From an uncultured Mycobacterium sp. (GTDB taxonomy: Bacteria > Actinomycetota > Actinomycetes > Mycobacteriales > Mycobacteriaceae): 64,000 nucleotides of DNA. Position numbers and translations under genes: made by a program. Every line of letters starts with the position of its first letter. Position 1 is the first letter of the stretch. Of the stretch, positions 41,270-48,989 are shown piece after piece. Location: positions 1 through 64,000 of the forward strand of contig FLQS01000025.1 of the NCBI GenBank assembly GCA_900078375.1, read 5' to 3'. The notes beneath the pieces were generated by a model. It was not told the DNA's origin. It did no database searches and saw nothing but the letters and a program-made list of their open reading frames with translations.

Positions 41270-43639
41270 TCAGGCCGCGCTCGTCACCCGGTACACGTCG
41301 TAGACACCCTCGATATTGCGGACCGCGTTGAGCACGTGGCCGAGGTGCTTGGGATCGCCCATCTCAAAGGTGAAGCGGCTGATGGCTACTCGATCGTTGG
41401 AGGTCGTCACCGAGGCCGACAAGATGTTCACCCGCTCGTCGGCCAGCACCCGGGTGACATCGGAGAGCAGCCGATGCCGGTCGAGCGCCTCGACCTGGAT
41501 GGCCACCAGGAACACCGACGTCGGCGACGGCGCCCAGGTCACCTCGATGATCCGTTCCGACTGTTGCTGCAGCGAACCGGCATTGGTGCAGTCCGTGCGG
41601 TGCACGCTGACTCCGCCGCCGCGGGTGACGAAACCCATGATGTTGTCGCCGGGTACCGGCGTGCAGCACTTGGCCAGTTTGGTCAGCACCCCGGGTGCGC
41701 CGGGCACCGCCACGCCGGTGTCGTCGCTACTACGCTGGCGCACCGGCATGGTGGCCGGCGTCGAGCGTTCGGCCAGTTCATCTTCGGCGCTCTCGGCGCC
41801 GCCGAGTTGATCCACCAGCCGCTGCACCACGTGCCGGGGTGAGACGTGCCCCTCGCCGACCGCCGTGTACAGCGACGAGACGTCCGCGTAGCGCAGCTCC
41901 TTCGCCAGTGCGCCCATCGCTTCGGCGTTGACCAGCTTCTGCAACGGCAGACCGCCACGGCGAACCTCGCGGGCGATGGAGTCCTTACCGGCCTCCAGCG
42001 CCTCCTCGCGGCGCTCCTTGGCGAACCACTGCCGGATCTTGGCCTTCGCGCGCGGCGAGACCACGAATTGCTGCCAGTCCCGTGACGGGCCCGCATTCGG
42101 CGCCTTCGAGGTGAAAACTTCCACCTGGTCGCCGTTTTCGAGCTTGCGCTCCAGCGCGACCAATCGTCCGTTGACCCGGGAGCCGATACACCGATGGCCG
42201 ACCTCGGTGTGCACCGCGTAGGCGAAGTCCACCGGGGTGGAGCCGGCCGGGAGAGTGATCAGGTCACCCTTCGGGGTGAACACGAAGATCTCCTGCACCG
42301 CGAGGTCGTAACGCAGTGACTCCAGGAACTCGCCGGGGTCGGCGGCTTCCCGCTGCCAGTCGAGCAATTGGCGCATCCACGCCATATCGTCGATCTCGGC
42401 CGCGGCGTTCAGGGCCGGAACTCCGTTGCGGCCCTTGGATTCCTTGTATCGCCAGTGCGCGGCGATACCGAACTCGGCCGTCTTGTGCATGGCGTCGGTG
42501 CGGATCTGCACCTCCAGCGGTTTACCCTCCGGGCCGACGACGGTGGTGTGCAGCGACTGGTAGACCCCGAATCGCGGCTGGGCGATGTAGTCCTTGAACC
42601 GGCCGGGCATCGGCTGCCACAGCGAATGCACAACGCCGACGGCCGCATAGCAGTCGCGGATCTCGTCGCACAGGATTCGCACACCCACCAGATCATGGAT
42701 GTCGTCGAAGTCGCGGCCCTTGACGATCATCTTCTGGTAGATCGACCAGTAGTGCTTGGGCCTGCCCTCGACTGTGGCGGTGATCTTCATCCCGGACAGT
42801 GCCGAGTTGATCTCGGCACGAACCTTGGCCAGGTAAGTGTCTCGGGACGGCGCCCGGTCGGCGACCAGCCGCACGATCTCTTCGTAGCGCTTGGGATGCA
42901 GGATCGCGAAGGACAGGTCCTCGAGCTCCCACTTGACGGTGGCCATCCCCAGCCGATGAGCAAGCGGGGCAATGACTTCCAGCGTCTCGCGGGCCTTGCG
43001 GGCCTGCTTCTCCGGCGGCAGGAATCGCATGGTGCGCATGTTGTGCAGCCGGTCGGCGACCTTGATGACGAGCACCCGCGGATCCCGGGCCATCGCGATG
43101 ATCATCTTGCGGATGGTCTCGCCCTCGGCGGCGGTACCCAGGGCCACCTTGTCCAGCTTGGTGACTCCGTCCACCAGGTGGGCGACCTCGTCGCCGAAGT
43201 CGGCGGTCAACGCCTCCATGGCGTAGCCGGTGTCCTCGACCGTGTCGTGCAACAGTGCGGCCACCAGCGTGATGGTGTCCATACCGAACTCGGCGAGGAT
43301 GTTGGCGACGGCCAGCGGGTGGGTGATGTACGGATCGCCGGACCGCCGCAGCTGATCGGCGTGCTTGGCCTCGGCCACCTCGTAGGCGCGCTGCAGGATC
43401 GCCAGGTCGGCCTTCGGGTACATCTCCCGGTGCACCGCGACCAACGGTTCCAGAACCGGGTTGACGGTGCTGCGTTGCGAGGTCATCCGGCGCGCCAGCC
43501 GGGCGCGAACCCGGCGCGAGGCGCTGCTGGTGGTCTTCGGCGTCTCGACCCGCGGCTCGGCGGGCGGGATGTCGGAGACGGGCGCCGGCGCGGCGGTCAC
43601 CGCGCCGTTGTCGTCCACCACGCCGTCACCTCCTGCCAT
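41270..43639 (-). CDS. rel: Bifunctional (p)ppGpp synthetase/hydrolase Rel
   Basis: The 789-residue product is full length (M. tuberculosis Rel is 790). In order it has a hydrolase HD domain (LLHDTVEDTG, DRLHNMRTM), a synthetase domain (EGRPKHYWSIYQKM, VGVRILCDEIRDCY, QPRFGVYQSLHTTV), a TGS domain (VFTPKGDLITLPAGSTPVDF), a zinc-finger/helical region with the CCTPVPGD motif, and a C-terminal ACT domain (HRLLSDVTRVLADE). It makes and degrades the stringent-response alarmone. An unusual hairpin at 43639-43674 abuts its ATG, and its usual neighbour apt is displaced by one inserted gene. Confidence 0.97.
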   Translation of the reverse strand: MAGGDGVVDDNGAVTAAPAPVSDIPPAEPRVETPKTTSSASRRVRARLARRMTSQRSTVNPVLEPLVAVHREMYPKADLAILQRAYEVAEAKHADQLRRSGDPYITHPLAVANILAEFGMDTITLVAALLHDTVEDTGYAMEALTADFGDEVAHLVDGVTKLDKVALGTAAEGETIRKMIIAMARDPRVLVIKVADRLHNMRTMRFLPPEKQARKARETLEVIAPLAHRLGMATVKWELEDLSFAILHPKRYEEIVRLVADRAPSRDTYLAKVRAEINSALSGMKITATVEGRPKHYWSIYQKMIVKGRDFDDIHDLVGVRILCDEIRDCYAAVGVVHSLWQPMPGRFKDYIAQPRFGVYQSLHTTVVGPEGKPLEVQIRTDAMHKTAEFGIAAHWRYKESKGRNGVPALNAAAEIDDMAWMRQLLDWQREAADPGEFLESLRYDLAVQEIFVFTPKGDLITLPAGSTPVDFAYAVHTEVGHRCIGSRVNGRLVALERKLENGDQVEVFTSKAPNAGPSRDWQQFVVSPRAKAKIRQWFAKERREEALEAGKDSIAREVRRGGLPLQKLVNAEAMGALAKELRYADVSSLYTAVGEGHVSPRHVVQRLVDQLGGAESAEDELAERSTPATMPVRQRSSDDTGVAVPGAPGVLTKLAKCCTPVPGDNIMGFVTRGGGVSVHRTDCTNAGSLQQQSERIIEVTWAPSPTSVFLVAIQVEALDRHRLLSDVTRVLADERVNILSASVTTSNDRVAISRFTFEMGDPKHLGHVLNAVRNIEGVYDVYRVTSAA

Positions 43640-43674
43640 CGGAACTTCGAGGATATCTCTCCTCGAAGTTCCGA
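43639..43674 (-). terminator. Perfect 15-bp hairpin at the rel start codon
   Basis: TCGGAACTTCGAGGA (43639-43653) and its exact complement (43660-43674) flank a 6-base loop. On the minus strand it begins 25 bp after the stop of the upstream gene, and its 3' arm ends on the A of the rel ATG. It may terminate transcription of the inserted secreted-protein gene or act as a structure in the rel leader. No U-tract follows. Confidence 0.55.
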
Positions 43675-43699
43675 GTGGCAGGCCCGCACTAGACCGAGG

Positions 43700-45364
43700 C
43701 TAGTCCTGGGCTGAGGCGATCGGCTTGTCCCTGATGACGTAGCTCCCCGCCTCGTTCGGGTTGGGTGTCGTGAAGGTCGCGCCGTTGAGCTGGTAGGTCG
43801 AGTTCCCGATCTTGATGGTGAAGTCGCCGGTCACATTCCACACCGGCACCGAGCCTTCGATCCACGCGGTTTTTCCGGGGGCGACCGGGACGTTCATTGT
43901 CTGGGTGAAGGTATTCGTCTTGACCCACGTGTGCGAGTAGGTGCCCGTGATTTCGATGTTGATGATTGACGCGAGCTTGGCCAGCCCACCGCCGGACAGC
44001 TTGACGCTGATGCCCACGGTGTCGGACTGGGACACCTGGTCGGCGATCGCGATGCTGTAGCTCGTCGGCGTCGAGGTCGTGTTCGACACCGGGGTGCCGA
44101 CTGTCCGGACCGGGCTGAACCCGGCTGTCTGACTCTTCGCGATGAAGCTGCAGCCCGCCTGCGAGCCGTCGTAGCAGATGTTGGGCAGCACGGCCGCGAT
44201 CTTGGCGGCGTCAGAGGCGCCGAGCGTGATGGTCGGGCTGCCCTTGTCCAGGGCGACGGCCAGCCGGTCGTTGGGGACGCTGCACTGGCCACCACCGCCG
44301 GCTGCGCACTGCGTGTCCCGCGAATTGGTCTTGAACGCGACTTGAAAGTTCGTTCCGGTGTACCCGGCCGGGACGTACCCGAAGTCGGATGGGGTGTACC
44401 CGAAGCCCACGGTGCCGAACTGTGTGGTGATCGAACCCGAGCTGAACAGGTACCAGGTGACGTGCCAGTTGGCCTCGCCGCCAGGCAGGATCACCGTGCC
44501 AATCGCCGGCCCGGAATCCAGATCGCCGGTGGTGCCCCCGTAGCCGTTGAATTTCAGCGGCGCCAGCGTGTAGTTGCGGAACCAGAAGGATTCCGTGACC
44601 CCGAGGGTGGGCTTGACCCTGACGTTGACCGGGACCACTGTCTGGCCCTGCTGCCCGTCGTCGGCGACGACGATGAAGTTGTCGACGCCGCCCGACTCGG
44701 CGAATTCGTTGGTCGGCTTGTAGTAGTAGGTGCCATTCGGGTTGATCGTCAGCGTGCCGTTGGCCGGCCCCTGGATGATCTGGTACGTCAGCTTGTTGCC
44801 GTCAGGGTCGGTCGGCAACAGATCGCCGAGCACCTCGCCGGTGACGAACTCGTATAGCTCCCTCGGGTGAAGGGCCGGAACGCCGTTGGCCGGGTTGGTA
44901 TCTGTCGCCCGCCGGAGCGTGTCGACGGCATTCAGCAGCATGGTGCGCAGCGGCAGCACCGGAGCGACGCCGCCGACATTGGCGGGATTGGGGGCGTAGC
45001 CCAGCAGCCCGGCGAGATTGGCGACGAGCACGTCCACGCCGATGGCAAGCGGGGACGGCGCGCGCAGTTTCTTGGTGGCAGTCGCCGACGCGACGGGCGA
45101 GGCGGACGGCACCCGGGCCGCGCGCGCGGTGCCGGTCTTGTTGGGCGCCTTGACTGTTGGCGCCGCAGCGACACGGGCCGGTTGCTTCGCCGTGCGGCTG
45201 GGACCAGCGGTTGCCTTGGTCGCCGACGCGGTACTGGATGCGGACGACGAATCCGATGCCGACGAGTCAGCAGACGCTGTTGCACAGTTGCTGCCGATGA
45301 CGAGCCCCGCTCCGATGGCGAATGCCGCGGCCGCGAGTCGCGGAACCAGAATGGTCGATTGCAC
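43700..45364 (-). CDS. Secreted Ig-like (cadherin/VCBS) protein with aerolysin/ETX-like C-terminal region
   Basis: The 554-residue product starts at GTG 45364 behind GGAGGCGTCC. A signal peptide (about 1-32) is followed by a Ser/Ala/Thr/Lys linker to about residue 105 and a helical patch. One Ig-like unit (about 168-250) follows, with LLPTDPDGNKLTY, GTLTINPNGTYYYKP and GGVDNFIVVADDG. A globular part (about 255-420) has WFRNYTLAPLKFNGYGG and four cysteines (353, 361, 397, 405). The last ~115 residues alternate polar and apolar, with TYSHTWVKTNTFTQ, VAPGKTAWIEGSVPV and GDFTIKIGNSTYQL, reminiscent of ETX/MTX2 beta-pore proteins. That similarity is inferred. It interrupts the usual apt-rel adjacency, and a 148-bp upstream gap suggests its own promoter. 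Confidence 0.75.
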   Translation of the reverse strand: MQSTILVPRLAAAAFAIGAGLVIGSNCATASADSSASDSSSASSTASATKATAGPSRTAKQPARVAAAPTVKAPNKTGTARAARVPSASPVASATATKKLRAPSPLAIGVDVLVANLAGLLGYAPNPANVGGVAPVLPLRTMLLNAVDTLRRATDTNPANGVPALHPRELYEFVTGEVLGDLLPTDPDGNKLTYQIIQGPANGTLTINPNGTYYYKPTNEFAESGGVDNFIVVADDGQQGQTVVPVNVRVKPTLGVTESFWFRNYTLAPLKFNGYGGTTGDLDSGPAIGTVILPGGEANWHVTWYLFSSGSITTQFGTVGFGYTPSDFGYVPAGYTGTNFQVAFKTNSRDTQCAAGGGGQCSVPNDRLAVALDKGSPTITLGASDAAKIAAVLPNICYDGSQAGCSFIAKSQTAGFSPVRTVGTPVSNTTSTPTSYSIAIADQVSQSDTVGISVKLSGGGLAKLASIINIEITGTYSHTWVKTNTFTQTMNVPVAPGKTAWIEGSVPVWNVTGDFTIKIGNSTYQLNGATFTTPNPNEAGSYVIRDKPIASAQD

Positions 45365-45512
45365 GGACGCCTCCTGTAACAGGCCCCCGACAGGACCCAA
45401 TTCTGTTGTCACAGAGAGCATTGCGTAATTGCCTGGTGCGAACAACGCAAACGTCAGGCCGCCACGAGTCGTTTGCCAGGTCGCCATGTAGCTACCCGGG
45501 CGTTAACCAGAC

Positions 45513-46043
45513 TCAGACGCTCTGGAGGCTCGCAACCTGCAGCGGGGAGACTTTGTCGCGGCCGCCGAGCCCCAACAGTTCCAGCACCACTGCGGCCACC
45601 GGAACCTCTGCCCCACTGGCCGCCAGCAACGCGCCGGCCGCGGCAAGTGTCCCGCCGGTGGCGAGCACGTCGTCGATGATCACGATGCGGCGCCCCGCCA
45701 GGTCGATCCCGTCAGCGGGAATCTCCAGCGTCGCCGTGCCGTACTCGAGGGTGTAGGTCTGGCTGTGCACCGGCGGTGGCAGCTTTCCGCCCTTGCGAAT
45801 GGCGAGCACTCCGATGCCCAGTCGGTGGGCCACCGCGCCACCCAGAAGGAAACCGCGGGCGTCGATCCCGGCCACCAGGTCGGCGCCGGCCGCGATCTCG
45901 GCGAGCGCGTCGGTGACGACAGCCAGCCCGTTGCGGTCGGCCAGCACCGGGGTGAGGTCTTTGAACTGGACGCCCGGCTCGGGAAAGTCGGGCACCTCGC
46001 GGGTCAGCGCCTTGATGACATCGACAACGGACTCACCGCTCAC
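45513..46043 (-). CDS. apt: Adenine phosphoribosyltransferase
   Basis: The 176-residue product has VPDFPEPGVQFKDLTPVL, DARGFLLGGAVAHRLG and the PRPP-binding loop VIIDDVLATGGTLAAAG, all typical of adenine phosphoribosyltransferase. It salvages adenine to AMP. I place the start at GTG 46043, which overlaps the stop of the preceding lipoprotein gene (GTGA). ATG 46058 would add five residues and is possible. In M. tuberculosis apt is directly followed by rel; here a secreted-protein gene separates them. Confidence 0.94.
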   Translation of the reverse strand: MSGESVVDVIKALTREVPDFPEPGVQFKDLTPVLADRNGLAVVTDALAEIAAGADLVAGIDARGFLLGGAVAHRLGIGVLAIRKGGKLPPPVHSQTYTLEYGTATLEIPADGIDLAGRRIVIIDDVLATGGTLAAAGALLAASGAEVPVAAVVLELLGLGGRDKVSPLQVASLQSV

Positions 46044-47692
46044 TTCTCGAACACCCATCGGTCCATGTTCCAGCCCGCGCCCCACTTGGTCGGATTGCCT
46101 TCCACGGCATACATCTTCTTCGACGCCAGCACCGTGCGTTGCTGACGGTACAGCGGCAGGGTTGGCATGTCGCCCCACAGGATCGGCGAACCGTCGCCCA
46201 GGAGCTTGGCTTGTTCCTTCGCGTCGGCGGTGACCGCCAGCGCGGAGATGATGCCGTCGATCTGTGGGTTGGAGTAGCGCGGCAGATTGTTGCCGTTGCC
46301 GGAGAACAGCGTGTAGGCGTCCAGCGCAGACGACCCGGTGGAGCCGCTGCCCGTCGCACCGCCGGTGCTGGCCAGCAGCGCGTCGAGCTTGCCGTCCCGC
46401 AGCGTCTGCGGGCCCGTCGTGTCCGACGTCGTGTCGACGACGGTGATGCCCGCGGCCGCACAGGATTTGGTGATTGCGCCGACAGTGGCCGCCAGCCGCG
46501 GGTTGGGCGCCTGGTAGCCGATGCGCACGGTCAGCGGCTGGCCACCGAGAGCGTCGCGGGCAGCATCGGGGTTGGCCGGACCGAACTGACCGGCGACCGC
46601 GGCGCCTTCGATACCGCTTAACGCATCGTCGCTGGCCGGGTTGAGCCGGACATTGGAGATCGGCGTCTCGGCGTTCATTGCGATCAGATCGCGCGGGGTG
46701 CACAACGCCACCGCGCGCCGGGCCGGCGGCGCGGCCAGTGGACCCTCAGGCGCGAAGATCAGCTGCTCGATACCGCTCGAGGGCAGCTCGTGGCGGTCAT
46801 AGCCGTCGGGCGTGGTCAGGGTGCCCGACGATCCGGTCGCCACGTCGACGACCTGAAAGGTGCCGTTGTTGATCCGGTCCTGCACGTCGACGCCGCGTGG
46901 CCACACGGTGATCCGCTTCGTGATGGGCTTGGCGCCCCACCACCGGTCGTTGGCGGTCAGCACCACCGCCCCCTCGGGCAGCACCGAATCGATCTTGTAG
47001 GGACCCGACGACGGGAACCGCTTGAGGTCGACCCCCGGCTTGAGATCCCACACGGTGTTCCACGCCTGGGCAATGCGGTCGATGGCGGCAGGATCGCCAC
47101 TGGCAATGGTGCGGGTGACGTCCAGACCCAGCACGTCGCCGATGACGTGCGACGGCATCATCGACGTCGCGGTGAACAACTGCTGGTAGTCGACGACAGC
47201 GCGGCCCGGCAGATAGGTCACCCGGGCCTTCTTCTGGCCCGGCTGGCAGTCGATGCCGTCGATGTCGAGGTAACCCGCGCGGCTCGCAGCGTCGAAAGCG
47301 GGGAACCGCCCGGACTGCGCGGCCCACGCCAGCACCAGGTCGTCACAGGTCACTGGTTTGCCGTCGGAGTACACGGCCTTGTCAGAGATCTGGTAGTCCA
47401 GCACGAGCGGATCACGACCGACCACCGACACCGAGCCGAAGTCGTGGTCGGCCAGCACCTGCCCGTCGGGACCGTGGAAGTTGAACCCGGCGAGCACGCG
47501 GGCGAATGCCTGCGGGCCGGCCGAGGCCGCACCCGTCACGGTGTTGGTGTTGTAGGTGACCAGCATGCCGTCGACGGCGTAGTTGATCTGGTCAGCGGGG
47601 CTGCCCGAACACGATGACAGCACGCTCGACGTGATCATTCCCATGACAGCCGCCACTGCAACAGCGGCGGCGCGCCGGCGCCTGACAGCCAT
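46040..47692 (-). CDS. Peptide/dipeptide-type ABC substrate-binding lipoprotein (Rv2585c-like)
   Basis: The 550-residue product has a lipoprotein signal peptide (SVLSSC, lipidated Cys28) and the family 5 solute-binding fold. Recognisable segments are VYSDGKPVTCDDLVLAW, SSGPYKIDSVLPEG and ALCTPRDLIAMNAE. No ABC permease or ATPase gene is adjacent; instead it lies between secF and apt, as Rv2585c does in M. tuberculosis. It starts 6 bp after secF and overlaps apt by 4 bp, so it is probably co-transcribed with the Sec genes. The ligand is unknown. Confidence 0.9.
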   Translation of the reverse strand: MAVRRRRAAAVAVAAVMGMITSSVLSSCSGSPADQINYAVDGMLVTYNTNTVTGAASAGPQAFARVLAGFNFHGPDGQVLADHDFGSVSVVGRDPLVLDYQISDKAVYSDGKPVTCDDLVLAWAAQSGRFPAFDAASRAGYLDIDGIDCQPGQKKARVTYLPGRAVVDYQQLFTATSMMPSHVIGDVLGLDVTRTIASGDPAAIDRIAQAWNTVWDLKPGVDLKRFPSSGPYKIDSVLPEGAVVLTANDRWWGAKPITKRITVWPRGVDVQDRINNGTFQVVDVATGSSGTLTTPDGYDRHELPSSGIEQLIFAPEGPLAAPPARRAVALCTPRDLIAMNAETPISNVRLNPASDDALSGIEGAAVAGQFGPANPDAARDALGGQPLTVRIGYQAPNPRLAATVGAITKSCAAAGITVVDTTSDTTGPQTLRDGKLDALLASTGGATGSGSTGSSALDAYTLFSGNGNNLPRYSNPQIDGIISALAVTADAKEQAKLLGDGSPILWGDMPTLPLYRQQRTVLASKKMYAVEGNPTKWGAGWNMDRWVFEK

Positions 47693-47698
47693 GGGTCG

Positions 47699-48985
47699 CT
47701 ATCGCCCTCGGGTGCTGCGCTTGCCCGTTGGCCGGCTCGGACGGGCTCCCGGTGAGGGCTTGTTGCCCACTGCCGGGGTGCCACCGGCTGAAGCCGATGT
47801 CGGGGTCCCCCCTATGGCAGCTTCGGCCGGGACCGCGTCGGCGGCCCTTTCCAGGTTGACGGCACCGCCCGTGACGACCTCGCTGGCTTCCGTTTTCGAG
47901 GCCGACGGCTTGCGCCGGTTGAGCACCCGTCGGGTGTGGGTGCGGACCATGTCGGTGCGCTCGCGCAGCGACACCAGCAGCGGAGTGGCGAAGAAGATCG
48001 ACGAGTAGGTACCGACGATGACGCCGACCAGCTGGACCAGCGCCAGGTCCATCAGCGTGCCGACGCCGAGCAGCCAGACCGCCACCACCATCAGTGCCAG
48101 GATCGGTAGCACCGAGATCAGGCTGGTGTTGATCGAGCGCATGAAGGTCTGGTTGACCGCGAGGTTGGCGTGTTCGGCGAACGTTCTTCGGGTGGTGTGC
48201 TCGAAGCCGTGGGTGTTCTCCTCGACTTTGTCGAAGACGATGACCGTGTCGTACAGCGAGAAGCCCAAGATCGTGAGCAGGCCGATGACCGTGGCCGGGG
48301 TTACCTCGAACCCGACGATCGAATACACGCCCGCGGTGACGATCAGGTCGAACACCATGGTCAACAGGGCTGACATCGCCATGTACCGCTCGTAGCGGAA
48401 GGTGATGTAGATGGCGGCCAGCACCAGGAACACCCCGAGGGCCAGCAGGGCCTTCTTGGTGATCTGGTCACCCCAGGTCTCCGAGACGTCCGACTGGCTG
48501 ATCGCCTGTTCGCTGGGCTTGCCGTCCGAGCCCTTGGGCTGCAACGCATCGAACAACGCCGAGCCCAGTTTCGCCGACTCTTCGTTGCTGAGCTTCTCCG
48601 AGCGGATCTGCAGCGTCGCCGAGGGGCCGTTGCCGACGACGACGACCGATTCCGGATTCTTGCCCATCGTCTTGCTGTAGACGTCCTCCACCTGCTGGGT
48701 GGTGATCGTGCCGTTCTGACCGGCGGTGGGTAGCCCGATCTTGGTGCCGCCCTCGAAGTCGATGCCGAAGGTGAAACCCTTCACGGCGATGCTGACGATG
48801 CAGACGGCGACGATCAGGCCGCTGATCGCGTACCACATCTTGCGCCTGCCGATGACCTCGAAGGCGCCGGTGCCGGTGTAGAGGCGCACGAAGAAACCGT
48901 GCTTCGGCGCGCCGGTATCGATGGTTTCCAAATCGGGTGCCTCGACGGCGGTCGATGCGACGTCGTCTGCGATGTCCTTGGCCAT
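47699..48985 (-). CDS. secF: Protein translocase subunit SecF
   Basis: The 428-residue product has six membrane helices in the RND-like SecF arrangement. The SecD/SecF signature is GIDFEGGTKIGL after helix 1. The helix-4 region carries GFSLYDTVIVFDKVEENTHGF, and SINTSLISVLPIL lies in helix 5. The Ser/Ala/Lys/Arg-rich C-terminal tail (about 100 residues) is longer than in many bacteria. With SecD it uses the proton gradient to complete protein export through SecYEG. It begins 4 bp after secD. Confidence 0.97.
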   Translation of the reverse strand: MAKDIADDVASTAVEAPDLETIDTGAPKHGFFVRLYTGTGAFEVIGRRKMWYAISGLIVAVCIVSIAVKGFTFGIDFEGGTKIGLPTAGQNGTITTQQVEDVYSKTMGKNPESVVVVGNGPSATLQIRSEKLSNEESAKLGSALFDALQPKGSDGKPSEQAISQSDVSETWGDQITKKALLALGVFLVLAAIYITFRYERYMAMSALLTMVFDLIVTAGVYSIVGFEVTPATVIGLLTILGFSLYDTVIVFDKVEENTHGFEHTTRRTFAEHANLAVNQTFMRSINTSLISVLPILALMVVAVWLLGVGTLMDLALVQLVGVIVGTYSSIFFATPLLVSLRERTDMVRTHTRRVLNRRKPSASKTEASEVVTGGAVNLERAADAVPAEAAIGGTPTSASAGGTPAVGNKPSPGARPSRPTGKRSTRGR

Positions 48986-48989
48986 GCCG

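Noticed and set aside
42368..43714. 448-codon plus-strand open frame over rel
   Set aside because: It is an antisense shadow of rel with no start context or domain.
43700..45364. PE/PGRS-type surface protein
   Set aside because: There is no PE or PPE N-terminal domain and no GGA/GGN repeat; the N-terminus is a cleavable signal peptide.
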